From: Adiantum capillus-veneris
Taxonomy: Eukaryota > Streptophyta > Polypodiopsida > Polypodiales > Pteridaceae
Length of the DNA stretch: 64,000 nucleotides
Direction: 5' to 3'
Assembly (NCBI GenBank): GCA_014529385.2
Contig: CM043943.1
Location: 157,996,247-158,060,246, forward strand
Part shown: positions 10,984 to 21,876 of the stretch, piece by piece
Position numbering within the stretch: the first letter of the stretch is position 1
Layout of the letters: every line of letters starts with the position of its first letter
Program-made: the position numbers and the translations under genes
The notes under the pieces: generated by a model
What the model saw: the letters and a program-made list of their open reading frames with translations, nothing else
What the model was told of the DNA's origin: nothing
The model's database searches: none

Positions 10984-12542
10984 CCCCCTCCTCCCTACAC
11001 TATGGATGCTTAATACCTCTCCTTCAACTCCCTCGACCACGACTTTGCCTAACTCGATGAACCTCCAATGCGATGCGACCGTGACATGCAAAAACTCAAG
11101 GAAAAGGAATAGATTTTGGCTCCCTCTTACCAACCCACACGAGTAGAAACTCAAAATTTTTGGTAAGCAACCAGCCTACTCTTTTGATAACGCCGTCTCT
11201 ATAAACTTTGTATATAACCTCAACACATGTCCCCTCACTTTTAATGAAAATAAATGCTTGAACTTGGGTCTCAATTACATCCCACCTCCTCCCAATCCTA
11301 CACCCAAACACCTCCTAGAAGCACATGAAACCTTAGGAAGAAGCTTACAACTTAAAGATTTCTTCAAAACCAAAGAATCCCCCTCCTTTTCTCCATTTAA
11401 ATTACCCAACCCCCATTGGAAACCACCCAAAGAGAATCCCTCTCTAGAAATTATCATAGAACTTAACAAACTGCATCTTAAACATAAATTGGATAGCTAC
11501 AATACTTCCTTCTCTAAACCTCCAAAGTTTGTACATCTAGCCCTCAAATCTCTCTCACACGATAACTCCATTGTTATTAAACCCTCCGACAAAAACCTTG
11601 GTCTTACTATCCTCTCAAAGAAATGGTATCAGAATGAGGCACTTAGACAACTTAATGACCCCATCACCTATCAACCAACCACCCCACCTCCTCACAACTA
11701 CCTAGCCTCTCTCCTCTCTACCATCATCCATAGATACACCCTCCTCCCCATGGAACAACATATCTTCATCCTTGCACCCCTCTCTAAACCTTTCAAACCC
11801 TGCCGAATCTACTTCCTCCCCAAATTACATAAACCATCCCTTGTTGCTAGACCTATTTGTGCTTACAATGGCTATTTTTTGGAAAATGCATGAAAATGGT
11901 TACACATATAGCTATACCCTATCCTTTTGAGTTACAAACAACATCTAAAAGATTTCCTGTCCCTAATCAAAGACCTACACCATACCCATTTTCCACCAAA
12001 TTCTCTCCTTTTTACCTTTGATATAAAATCCCTCTATCCTAGCATCCCAATAGACCAAGGACTCCTTGCTCTTAAAGCAACCATTTGTAAACACTTCGAT
12101 CCTCCAAAAACCAACTTCATAATCTCTCTTTCTACCCTCATCCTTACACAACACTACATCAGTTTCAATAATAGAACTTTCAAGCAAATCAAAGGCACAG
12201 CGATGGGATCCAATTTTGCCATGGTCTATGCTTGTCTTTTCCTTTTCCACCTAGAATCCCAATCCCCACTTCTTAATGACCCAAACTTGACATACTTCAA
12301 AAGATTCATTGATGATGCCTTTGGAATATGGACTGGCTCCATTGAATCTTTAATAGTCGCCCTCAACACCTATGCGGGAACTTTGCTTGAACACATTAAA
12401 ATCACCCCCTCCATTTCTACCAATCAAGCCACAATCCTAGACATCCACTTCTTCAAGGCACCCAAATTTTTAACCCACGGGATCCTAGACTCTAATTGCT
12501 TCCAAAAACCTCTAAACTCTTTCCACTATATACCATGGATCT
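10984..12542 (+). pseudogene. Penelope-like reverse transcriptase ORF2, first part
   Basis: The coding sequence shifts frame near 11160 and 11890 and has a few stops. Family motifs appear in order: V-I-K-P-S-D-K-N-L-G-L-T-I-L (about 11570), Y-F-L-P-K-L-H-K-P followed by A-R-P-I-C (about 11811), F-T-F-D-I-K-S-L-Y-P-S-I-P (about 12010), K-G-T-A-M-G-S-N-F-A (about 12193), and R-F-I-D-D-A-F-G-I-W (about 12302). The last holds both catalytic aspartates. These are Penelope-type rather than LTR-element or LINE motifs. The frame is interrupted after H-Y-I-P-W by the copia LTR and resumes at 17451. Confidence 0.8.
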
Positions 12543-12735
12543 ATTGGGGTATAAAGCCCAATGTGGTCGCCCAGGTAAGTGGGCGGGCCGCCAGGTATGT
12601 ACACATATTCTTTTGTAAAAACCTAATAAGAACTCACTATGCTCTACACATTACAGTAGAGCGAGTTCACCATATCGTCGTGCTCTTCTTCTCACACTCT
12701 CTCTCTCGCGTCGCACTTCCGCTCGTACTCCTTCA
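12543..12735 (+). repeat. 5' LTR of the nested copia element
   Basis: The 192-193 bp LTR matches 17259-17450 and 20575-20766. The first bases are ATTGGGG where the other copies have TGTTGGGG. GGTATAAAG lies within the first 12 bp. The LTR also holds CAGGTAAGT and CAGGTATGT (splice-donor consensus) and a later ACATTACAG (splice-acceptor like). Confidence 0.92.
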
Positions 12736-12737
12736 AC

Positions 12738-12749
12738 TGGTATCAGAGC
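12738..12749 (+). other. Primer binding site, initiator tRNA-Met
   Basis: TGGTATCAGAGC, a perfect complement to the initiator tRNA-Met 3' end, two bases after the LTR. Confidence 0.95.
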
Positions 12750-13234
12750 TCAGATCGAGGCTCGGGGCAGCACTGCAGGAGGCTAGAGTCACCAGCTCAG
12801 ATTGGAGTGAAATTCGACAGGCGAAGACACGGCCCCAAATCTTGTGGGACCGCCCGTAGGGCGTGGTGTGCTCAGAATTTCATTCTGAGGTCATCTCGGT
12901 CACCGTTCGGCTTTGACAAAGTTCTGCGCAGGCCATTTTCGACTACGTGGTCTCAGCGGGTGCAGATCCGACTCTGCAAATTTGGGGTTTTTCGGCCTAC
13001 GACTGCAGGTGCTGAGGATATCGACACTCCCAGAGTGTTGATTTGTGGCTGTCTACACATCGAAGGACGGCTCACAGTTCTTGGAGGCGTGTCACATACG
13101 ACACGGGCGCATCTACACACAGACTGTAGGCCACATCCACTAGTTCATCAGGTTGATATTGGTTTAGAGGTCAGTTTATACGGGAAACTCTGCCGAATTT
13201 TTCCCAGGAAAGTAAACTACTGTGAAGCGTAGCT

Positions 13235-14099
13235 ATGGCTAGATCATAGGACACTGTTTTTTACAATATCAAGAAGCTGGATGGAACCAATTTCCCATTG
13301 TGGAAGAAGCAGATTTGGCACGTGTTGGTACAAAAGAAGCAGATAAAACCTATAAAGCTCAAGGGGATAAAACCAGAAGATATGGACGAAGATGAATGGA
13401 GCGAAATGGATGAATTGGCACTTTCTACCATTATACTGACTTTGGCAAAAAGCATTTACTTCAATGTAGCAGACGAGATGTCGGCTTATCAAGCATGGTT
13501 AAAGCTGAGTGATCTTTATGAGAAGCAGAGTGCAGCTTCACAGGTATACTGGCTTAAGAAGCTTGTTGACTTGAGATGAAAGAAGGGACACCTATGTCCA
13601 ATCATCTGAATGAATTCAACACAATCTATAGTCAGTTGTCAGCTCAAGGTGTCAAGTTTGATGAACCTGTTAGAGCTATGTTTCTGTTGATCACCTTGCC
13701 GGAAAGTTGGGACACTTTTCGCATAGCTTTGAGTAATTTTGCACCTCCGGATGGTTTGAACATAGCAGGTGCAGAAGAAGTCTGCTTACTGAAGAAACCA
13801 ATAGAAAGACAATGGACAAAGGCAAAGGAACAGCCTTAGTTGTCAGGGGAAGGACCAAAGAAAAGTACAAAGGTGGAAAGAGGAATCAGTCTTGTAGCAA
13901 GTCCCGCAGTGCTAAAGGCAAGAGTGACATAGAATGCTACCATTGTGGCAAGAAGGGTCACATGAAAAAAAGAGACTGTAGAGAATGCAAAGCAGAAAAA
14001 GGCAAAGAGAAAGCTGAAGACCATGGTGAGAAGAACAAGTCCTCAGTGAAGATTCAAGAAATAAATGTGACAAAACTGTTGCAGAGGATGACACTCTAG
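13235..14099 (+). pseudogene. copia gag (capsid and nucleocapsid), broken
   Basis: The ATG at 13235 starts M-A-R-S then TAG, where the sister copy at 21877 has M-V-G-S-Q, so the stop is a C-to-T change (CAG to TAG). The capsid-like region has the usual copia pattern: L-D-G-T-N-F-P-L-W-K near the start, A-W-L-K-L-S-D-L-Y in the middle, then L-P-E-S-W-D-T-F. A frameshift lies at about 13576 and another after 13740. The zinc knuckle at about 13936 is C-x2-C-x4-H-x5-C; the extra residue sits in an A-run and is probably a slip. The preceding leader of about 500 bp is shorter than the 1.1 kb leader of the sister copy. Confidence 0.88.
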
Positions 14100-14136
14100 T
14101 GTCAGGAGACATCTACTTCTTGAAGAATACAATGGA

Positions 14137-17100
14137 CTGAGTGACTGGATTATAGACTCAGGGGCATCACTTCATGTGTCTCCAAACAAGGAGTGGTTTA
14201 CCTCTTATGTGACCACTAAAGATCATGTTCAGCTAGGCAATGGGCAGACATGTGAGATCTTAGGTGTTGGAGATGTTCAATTGAAGTTTCAGAATGGCTC
14301 TTCTTTCACGCTGAAGAATGTGAGACATGTTCCCGCAATTACAAAGAGCTTGATCAGCACATGTTTACTTGATGATGCTGGCTACGTCACCACTTTTGGA
14401 CAGAACATGTGGAAGATATCCAAGGGTTCTATGACAGTAGCACATGGAGTAAAGTCTGGAGGACTTTACATGATTTATGTATCAAATGTCTCTAAAAATG
14501 TAATCAATGTAACCAAGCAGCCGAACGTTTCTTTGTGGCATAGACGGTTAGGACATATGTCCAAGAAGGGAATGGATATCTTCTCTCGTTCTGGTTATTT
14601 GCCTGGCTTTTCATTTAATGATTTTGAATTCTGTGAACATTGTCTGTATGGTAAGCAAACACAGCAGCCACATAAGCATAGAAGCAGTAGAAGAGATACA
14701 CAGTTGGCACTTGTTCATAGTGATTTGTGTGGACCTATGCCTAACCTATCTCTAGGGGGAGCTTCTTACTTTATGCCATTTATAGATGATTACTCGAGGA
14801 AAGTATGGGTTTACTTTCTCAAGGGTAAGGATGAAGCGTTTAGTGTTTTCAAAACGTTTGTGACACTTGTGGAGAATCAGAGTGGCAAGAAGCTTAATTG
14901 CTTACGCACTGACAATGGTGGAGAGTATGTTTCAAAGGCCTTTCAGGACTTTTGTGAGTCAAAAGGTATAAAACGTGAACATACTGCTCCTTACAATCCT
15001 CCTCAAAATGGTGTTGCTGAGAGGATGAATAGGACCATACAAGGGAAGGTCAGAAGTATGTTGTCTAATGCACAGCTGCCAAATGGATTTTGGGCTGAAG
15101 CTGTATCAACAGCTGTTCATCTTGTAAATAGATCTCCTAGCAAGGTTTTGCAGAAGGATTCAGTGCCACAGATGGTATGGTCAGGCAAAATGCCCTCATA
15201 CAAGCATCTCAGAGTCTTTGGCTGTGAGGCATATACTCACGTTGCAAAGCAATTTAGGAACAAACTTGAGCCAAAGAGTAGAAAGTGCATCTTTCTAGGC
15301 TATGGTAATTCTGGTGAGATGGGGTACAGACTTTGGGATCCCGAATCCAGAAAGGTTGTCCGCAGCAATGATGTTCACTTTAATGAATCCAAATATCATT
15401 CTAAACCAGAGAGGGTTGAGGAGATTAGAAGAGTTGTCTTCCAAGATGATGGACCTGCACGTGCAAGACAAAAGGTCAGGGCTCAAGAGGAGCAAGGACA
15501 GGATAGAGTGGAACCACAGGTTGTGGCTGAGCCTGAGCCACCTATTGTGTGTAGATCTGGACGTGTCACGCGACCTCCCGATAGGTTTGTTCCATCTATG
15601 AACTATGTCATGTTGACTGATTGCAATGAGCCTTCATGTTACAAGGAAGTAGTGCAAATGAAGGACTCCGGGAATTGGCAATTGGCCATGCAGTCAGAGA
15701 TGACAGCTCTGCATAAAAACAAGACATGGAAGCTATTTAAATTACCACAGGGCAAAAAGGCTCTACCTTGTAAATGGGTTTACAGGTATAAGATCACCGC
15801 TCATGATAGTCAGCCAAAGTACAAAGCAAGGCTTGTTGCCAAGGGCTTTAATCAAGAACAAGGCATTGACTTTGATGAAGTCTTCTCTCCGGTGGTCAAG
15901 ATGACTACATTGAGATGCTTTCTTGCATTGGTTGCCATATTAGATTTGGTGTTGCACCAAATGGATGTCAAGACAGCGTTCTTGCATGGTGATTTAGATG
16001 TGGAAATTTACATGCAGCAGCCAGAAGGGTTTGTTGAGAAAGGCAAGGAAGATTGGGTATGCCAGTTGTTAAAGAGTCTTTATGGCTTAAAACAATCACC
16101 GAGGGCATGGTACCATAAATTCCACGAGTTTATGCTTTCTCAAGGCTACAAACGTAGTGAGTTCGATCACTGTCTATATACAAAGAAGGATAAGGATGGT
16201 AGTTGGCTGATCCTTATTTTGTATGTGGATGACATGTTGATTGCTGGCAAGCACTTGGAAGAAATTTCAGCTTTGAAGTCAAAGATGTCAAAATCATTTG
16301 ACATGAAATACATGGGTGAGGCAAGTCATATACTTGGTATGCGCATTGAGAGAGACAGATCAAAGAAGTTGATTTGGTTATCTCAAACAGAGTATATTGG
16401 CAAGGTTTTGCAACGTTTCGTTATGGAGAAGGGAAATCCATTGCCACCATATGTGAAACTTAGCAAACAAGATTGTCCTGTGTCTGAGGAAGAACAGGCT
16501 GAAATGGATAAGATTCCATATGCGTCTGCAGTGGGTAGTTTGATGTATGCAATGATTGCTACTCGCCCAGACATTGCATTTGCAGTGGGAGTAGTAAGTC
16601 GATACATGTCAAACCCAGGCAAGAAACATTGGGAGGCAGTGAAAGGAATATTGAGATACCTGAAAGCTACAAAGAGTATGCGTATATGCTATGGGAGTCA
16701 GGAGCTAAGTGTAAAGGGTTTTATAGACTCAGATTATGCAGGTGACTTAGACAACCGAAGGTCTACGTCAGGGTATGTCTTTACATTTGCTGGTGGAGCA
16801 GTATCATGGCGTTCTAGATTACAAGATTGTGTTACTCAGTCTACTACAGAGGCTGAATATGTTGCAGCATCTCTGGCATGCAAAGAATCAATTTGGCTTA
16901 ATTGACTAGTAACAGATTTGGGAATCAAAGAAGAGATGCCTGTGTTATATTGTGATAGTCAAAGTACTATACAATTGGCTCGCAATCCAGTTTATCACTC
17001 AAAGACAAAGCATGTGGATGTGAAGTATCATTTCATCAGGGAAATGCTCGAGGATAAGCAACTTCAGCTTGTCAAAGTTCACACCACAGAAAATCCTACT

Positions 17101-17169
17101 GATCTACTTACAAAAGGACTTCCCTCAGAGAGCTTTGCGCATTTTCGCAAGCAGTTAGGTGTAGGGTAG
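14137..17169 (+). pseudogene. copia pol: protease, integrase, reverse transcriptase, RNase H
   Basis: The frame is open from about 14137 to a TGA at 16903-16905 and then to 17169, about 1,010 codons. The order is that of copia. The protease has W-I-I-D-S-G-A-S (14143-14169). The integrase has the H-H-C-C finger (W-H-R-R-L-G-H, C-E-H-C) and the core residues in H-S-D-L-C-G-P, T-D-N-G-G-E-Y and N-G-V-A-E-R-M-N. The reverse transcriptase has Y-V-D-D-M-L-I-A-G at about 16220. The RNase H has D-S-D-Y-A-G-D and T-E-A-E-Y. The single TGA (after W-L-N) and a frameshift just before the protease are the only visible lesions, so this copy was recently active or mobilised in trans. Confidence 0.95.
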
Positions 17170-17246
17170 TACATCACTTCTCTACATCTCTTGTATATTA
17201 GCTTGTATAGTAGCTTCTCTCACACTTAAAGTACCACATTGGACTT

Positions 17247-17258
17247 TAAGTGGGAGGT
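17247..17258 (+). other. Polypurine tract
   Basis: AAGTGGGAGGT directly before the 3' LTR; the site where plus-strand DNA synthesis is primed. Confidence 0.85.
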
Positions 17259-17450
17259 TGTTGGGGTATAAAGCCCAATGTGGACGCCCAGGTAAGTGGG
17301 CGGGCCGCCAGGTATGTACACATATTCTTTTGTAAAAACCTAATAAGAACTCACTATGCTCTACACATTACAGTAGAGCGAGTTCACCATATCGTCGTGC
17401 TCTTCTTCTTGCACTCTCTCTCACGTTGCACTTCCGCTCGTACTCCTTCA
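17259..17450 (+). repeat. 3' LTR of the nested copia element
   Basis: TGTTGGGG at the start and CCTTCA at the end, followed by the GGATCT target duplication and then the resumed Penelope reading frame. Confidence 0.95.
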
Positions 17451-17875
17451 GGATCTCTTGGCACCCTACCCACCAAAAAATAGCCTTCATCAAGTCACAA
17501 CTCAGGAGGTACATTATGAGAGAAAGCTCCTTCGAACACTACCTTAGCACAAGGAATCTCTTTTTTATCACACTCAGGAAAAGAGGCTATCCTAGGCAAG
17601 TGCTTCTCAAAGTATTCAACTCAATATTTTATTTAGAAAGGGAAAACCTCTTGATTAAACCTTCCTCAACAAAAAACCACCACTCCCCAACCATCATTAA
17701 AATACCTTTTACCCACGAAACTAGAAAACTTAAACCCTCCTTAGCAATTGGTAAACCTATCCATCAAGCTTGCCTAAATTCTCCAAACCTCTCCCACTTA
17801 GATAAACCCATCACATGCTGGACCACAAGACCCAATTTACATACACTCCTAAAAAACAAACCTTATGCACCATAA
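17451..17875 (+). pseudogene. Penelope-like reverse transcriptase ORF2, C-terminal part
   Basis: Removing the copia element and one copy of GGATCT restores the frame as H-Y-I-P-W-I-S-W-H-P-T-H-Q-K. The C-terminus continues through L-R-K-R-G-Y-P and ends P-N-L-H-T-L-L-K-N-K-P-Y-A-P at 17875. This is the usual thumb-like tail of Penelope reverse transcriptases, and no GIY-YIG domain follows. Confidence 0.8.
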
Positions 17876-18885
17876 TGACATTCAACCTACCCAAACTTAC
17901 CCTCATTTGTCTTTACCATACTCTCTGTGCAGGTTGATGGATCATACTACTTCGGCGCATGTTTATCACCACTTGCCCCATATCTAAATATACCCATACT
18001 TTGTCACTATCTATCCCACTTTTTGTACCCTACCTATGATCCAAAGGTTTTTTGTTCCCATCTTAAGAGCATAACAAATTTTTGTACCCAACTTATGAGC
18101 AAAACCATCTTTTGTACCCCACTTATGAGAAAAACAATTCTTTTTGAACCCCACTTATGAGCAAAATCACCTTTGAACCCCACTTACAAGCAGAACCAAT
18201 TTTTTGTGCCCCACGTATGAACAGAACCCCTCTTGGTATACCCCACTTATAGGCAAAACCCTTTTTCTTTGCAACTTTTTTGTACCCCACAAACGGGAAA
18301 AATCTTTTTTGGTCACGAGTCTAAACCTCCTCTGACACTACTCTAAACCTCCATTGTCAATACTTTACCATAAATCTCTACCACTAAATTAATTTTAAAT
18401 TTTTTGTTTTTTCTCCCTACCAATACAAGTACCGCGCATATCCCTTATTGATCTACCCAAAGCTCTATCAAACCCAAACCAATCTCTGGAATCCTTCCAT
18501 AAATATTACCTAATTTTTGGTAAGACTCCTTCGCTCTAAATTTCTGCTTAAACCCTCCCAACTCAACTAACTCACCCTAGTTGAGTCCCTTTTTTCCCTC
18601 TTAAAACCTATGTCTAAAAAGGCTCACCCTTAGCATTCATTCTCATGTCACTTTCACACACAACTAGACTTAAGTCTTTTGAATTCGAATTTCAAAATTC
18701 AAAACCTACTTCCCCCTTTATTTCAAACACCTTCCCTCCTAAACTCACCCTACTTAAACAAACCCCTACTCCCTTCCCAAAACTTCTTTACAATCTCCAA
18801 ACTCCCTGTAAACACAATTGATGAGCTCTCTAAAGCGCAAAACATGTTTGGTTTCTTTCTCCCCCAACTTTTCCCAAAACAACAA
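17876..18885 (+). other. 3' untranslated tail of the Penelope element
   Basis: About 1 kb with no gene, pyrimidine-rich on the plus strand like the ORFs before it. It holds a degenerate minisatellite (18025-18300) and stops at a poly-C run. Confidence 0.55.
18025..18300 (+). repeat. Degenerate minisatellite, about 30 bp unit, 8-9 copies
   Basis: Units combine a T-run, GTACCCCACTTATGAG and CAAAACC. Later units vary (for example CACGTATGAACAGAACC). It lies wholly in the 3' tail of the Penelope element. Confidence 0.8.
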
Positions 18886-18910
18886 CCCCCCCCCCCCCCC
18901 CCCCCCCCCC
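18886..18910. repeat. (C)25 homopolymer
   Basis: A run of 25 C, with about 57 bp of unassigned sequence between it and the next LTR. Its length may be affected by sequencing error. Confidence 0.85.
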
Positions 18911-18967
18911 TCTGAAGCTAGAGTGTTCCGCACACTTGGTCTTTCTTTATTTATCTACTTATGGAAA

Positions 18968-19238
18968 TGTGGGGAGCACCGGGGCTCAAGGGCTGTGTGG
19001 GAACAAGTCCCAGGCCACTGGGAGCTTGCTTTAGCAGCTAGAGGGTTCCCTCACACCTCTAGGGACTTGTGGGAGACTTGCCATGCTTGAGAGAGAGTGT
19101 GAGAGTCAGTTAAACTAAGTTAACTGGACACCTTGCAGGGCATGCACTCAACTTCCCATGCAAGACTAAGTTGCTCACTCAAATGCATATAGAAGTAGAA
19201 ATCGACCTGCATGAGGATAAGCACAATATAAAAGTGTG

Positions 19239-19283
<45 letters not shown>

Positions 19284-20178
19284 GCTCACACACACACACT
19301 AAGTACACACACACACACTCCTACACAGACACAGACCTTGAGGAGGTGCTCCCGACGGACATAGTCTTTGGAAGAGGAGCTAGGTGGGAAGGTGCTGCCC
19401 TTTTCTCGTCTCAAGGAGGACCTTGCATCAGAATTTCGAGTGGAATTCAGCCGTAATCTCGGTAATATCCAATTTAATTCATGCTTGTTGCAATTCTCTC
19501 CAATATTCTCTTAATCCTGCATCTAGTATGCATAATCATAGTCAAAATACTCATTAGATACTCTCTAATTCTCCGTATCATTGATCTATTGCATAAATCT
19601 TAATCTAATTAGTAATTATGCAAACAGCTAGTCTCTCTTAATCATATATTAATGCATGATTAAGGAATCAACCGCTAGTCAGCATTGTAATTAAGAACAA
19701 GTCGGCATTGAGGTAGAGAGGGCCAACTGCTTTCTATTACCACACAATGTTTAAACAACTAAATTAGAATCAATTAGCTCATGGATTAGGATTTAATTAG
19801 GGGAAATTAATCATTAGGAAGTGAGAAATCCTCTCATCATTAATCATTAGGAAGTGAGAAATCCTCTCATCTATGCATACAGTAAATATGCAATTCTCTA
19901 CTTGGATTAAGAAGTGATTAAGCACGTTTATTTCATCTCTAGTAGAACTGATTAAGTAAAAATCTAAATTTCATAATTATCTAGGCCAATTAATTAACCT
20001 TTGGGCCTATTCCCATAGAACAAGTATGGTGCTATCAGGATTCTCTATGTCTTGAAGTAAGTCTAACCTCTCGTACAAGGGGATTTGCTTATTGAAACTA
20101 ATCCGTCATCATGGTTGTATGTTACTCTCGAATGTTAGCTCTCTTTTTCCAAGTTATCAATTAAGTAGTGAGTATAAA
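18968..20178 (+). repeat. LTR plus leader of the unclassified LTR element, copy 2
   Basis: Second copy of 1147-2323, beginning TGTGGGGAGC. It has a longer (CA)n tract (19241-19317) and a small internal duplication of TCATTAATCATTAGGAAGTG near 19808-19870. Confidence 0.6.
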
Positions 20179-20349
20179 ATGGCCCCGGTAAAGAGAACTC
20201 GTTCCGGTGGTTCCCACGACTATAAGGCGGGGACAAGCAACACGAATGGGAAAGGGAAAGCTCCCATGGTCGACCAAGTACCGGCCAACTCATGGGGCAT
20301 TGACGAGAAAATTGAGGAGGTAGGTCACATTTTAATTCAAGTTGTTTAA
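20179..20349 (+). pseudogene. Gag-like N-terminal fragment, copy 2
   Basis: Begins M-A-P-V-K-R-T-R-S-G-G-S and follows copy 1 (2324) to G-I-D-E-K-I-E-E-V-G. It then leaves it at GAGGAGGTAGG and reaches a stop at 20349. Truncated; no domain recognised. Confidence 0.45.
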
Positions 20350-20574
20350 TTGAACATTGCATACGATAAGTTAGGAAAGAACATATCCCTAAACATGTTG
20401 GAGAAGTCCAACGGAAACCTCGGCATTTGAATTGAAACCTCGGCCCGCCCACTTACCAAGGCTAATTTCAAGGAAACACAAATATTTGGGCCAAAAAGCC
20501 TAGGTAATAATAGCCTAGACCTACTCACCCCAAGAAAACATTTCTACATAGAGAAAGTCAAGCCATCAACAATG
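20350..20574. other. Patchwork of fragments from other parts of the window
   Basis: Positions 20407-20437 are the reverse complement of 3362-3392. Positions 20441-20457 are the reverse complement of 17 bp of the copia LTR (GGTAAGTGGGCGGGCCG). Positions 20457-20574 repeat 8896-9013. A copia LTR then starts at 20575. Confidence 0.75.
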
Positions 20575-20766
20575 TGTTGGGGTATAAAGCCCAATGTGGT
20601 CGCCCAGGTAAGTGGGCGGGCCGCCAGGTATGTACACATATTCTTTTGTAAAAACCTAATAAGAACTCACTATGCTCTACACATTACAATAGAGTGAGTT
20701 CACCATATCGTCGTGCTCTTCTTCTCGCACTCTCTCTCGCGTCACAGTTCCGCTCGTACTCCTTCA
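20575..20766 (+). repeat. 5' LTR of a second copia copy (same family)
   Basis: TGTTGGGGTATAAAG to CTCCTTCA, 192 bp, nearly identical to the LTRs at 12543 and 17259. No matching 3' LTR follows in the window. Confidence 0.92.
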
Positions 20767-20768
20767 AC

Positions 20769-20780
20769 TGGTATGAGAGC
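20769..20780 (+). other. Primer binding site, initiator tRNA-Met, one mismatch
   Basis: TGGTATGAGAGC, one change from the perfect site at 12738. A leader of about 1.1 kb follows to the gag start. Confidence 0.9.
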
Positions 20781-21876
20781 TCAGATCGAGGCTCGGGGCA
20801 GCATTTGCATGTAGCCAGAGTCACCTGCTCAGATTGGAGTGAGATTCGACAGGCGAAGACACGGCCCCAAATCTTATGGGAGAGCTCGAACGGCTCATGT
20901 TCTCAGAATTTCATTCTGAGGTCATCTCGGCCACCGTTCGGCTTCGACAAAGTTCTACGCAGGCCATTTTTGACTACATGGTCTCGGCAGGTGCAGATCC
21001 GGGTGCAGATCCGACTCTGCAAATTTGGGGTTTCGGCCTACGACTACAGGTGCTGAGGATATCGACACTCCCAGAGCGTTGATTTGTGGCTGTCTACACA
21101 TCGAAGGACGGCTCACAGTTCTTGGAGGCGTGTCACATACGACACGGGCGCATCTACACACAGACTGTAGGCCACATTCACTAGTTCATCAGGTAGCTTG
21201 TGTTTGCTGCTTGATATTCCAGATTTCATCCTGACATTGCAGGTACTTCCACATGGGATGTATTGTAAGAGATGATGTATGTCTGTTGATGGTTTGCTGG
21301 CTGTGAGTAATGCAGCAAACAACCGCCGCAGTGGTTACATCATATAGTGGGAAATTTCTGGATGTATGACTTTGTGGGAAGTCTATGTACTGTCAGATTT
21401 ACTACAGCCTTTGTTGAGGGCCGAGTGAGGTCTTATTGAGCTGGGGGATTCTCGAATGTTGAGATCCTTTTGGTGATACAGGTCTTGGAGCGATCCCTCG
21501 AGCACCCTTAGATAGGTAGCTAGGATGTATTGACTATGAGTTAGATAGTTGGGATTGCATCTTTGCTTTACTGCCATTGAGGCATTGTCACAGTCTATGC
21601 TTACAGGACAGTGACAGGACAGTGAGAGACAGTACAGGTGCAGGATAGGTTTACCCACAGCTTACAGTGTTAGAGAGACAGTGGTTTTTTGAGGTGTTTT
21701 TCGGTCTGCTTTTGAGGACACCATAGCCATTTTACAAAGGAGACTCTGCCAAAATTTATGCAGAATCTGAAGCTTTCTTGGTTCATTTGACAGGTTGATA
21801 TTGGTTCAGAGGTCAGTTTACAGGGGAAACTCTGCCGAATTTTTCCCAGGAAAGTAAACTACTGTGAAGTATAGCT

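Larger units (their letters stand above)
12543..17450 (+). mobile_element. Ty1/copia retrotransposon, nearly intact, nested in the Penelope element
   Basis: A complete 4.9 kb element: 5' LTR, initiator tRNA-Met primer site, gag, protease, integrase, reverse transcriptase, RNase H, polypurine tract and 3' LTR. It is flanked by GGATCT on both sides (12537-12542 and 17451-17456). The LTRs differ at only about five of 192 positions, so the insertion is young. Damage is limited to a gag stop, three or four frameshifts and one TGA near the end of pol. Confidence 0.93.
9279..18885 (+). mobile_element. Penelope-like retroelement, split by a copia insertion
   Basis: Two consecutive plus-strand ORFs, the second with Penelope-type reverse transcriptase motifs, make up about 4.7 kb once the copia insertion at 12543-17450 is removed. 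No GIY-YIG endonuclease motif is visible in ORF1 or after the reverse transcriptase, which resembles endonuclease-deficient Penelope groups. No LTR-like terminal repeats were found. The 5' limit is the first base of ORF1 and the 3' limit is the poly-C tract; both are estimates. Confidence 0.7.

Noticed and set aside
18810-18850. Hammerhead-ribozyme-like TTGATGAG ... CAAAAC at the end of the Penelope element
   Set aside because: The conserved GAAA is changed and the stems do not pair convincingly; only a chance resemblance can be claimed.
18886-18910. Poly-C as a telomere remnant next to a Penelope element
   Set aside because: No TTTAGGG or CCCTAAA array is present; it is a plain homopolymer.
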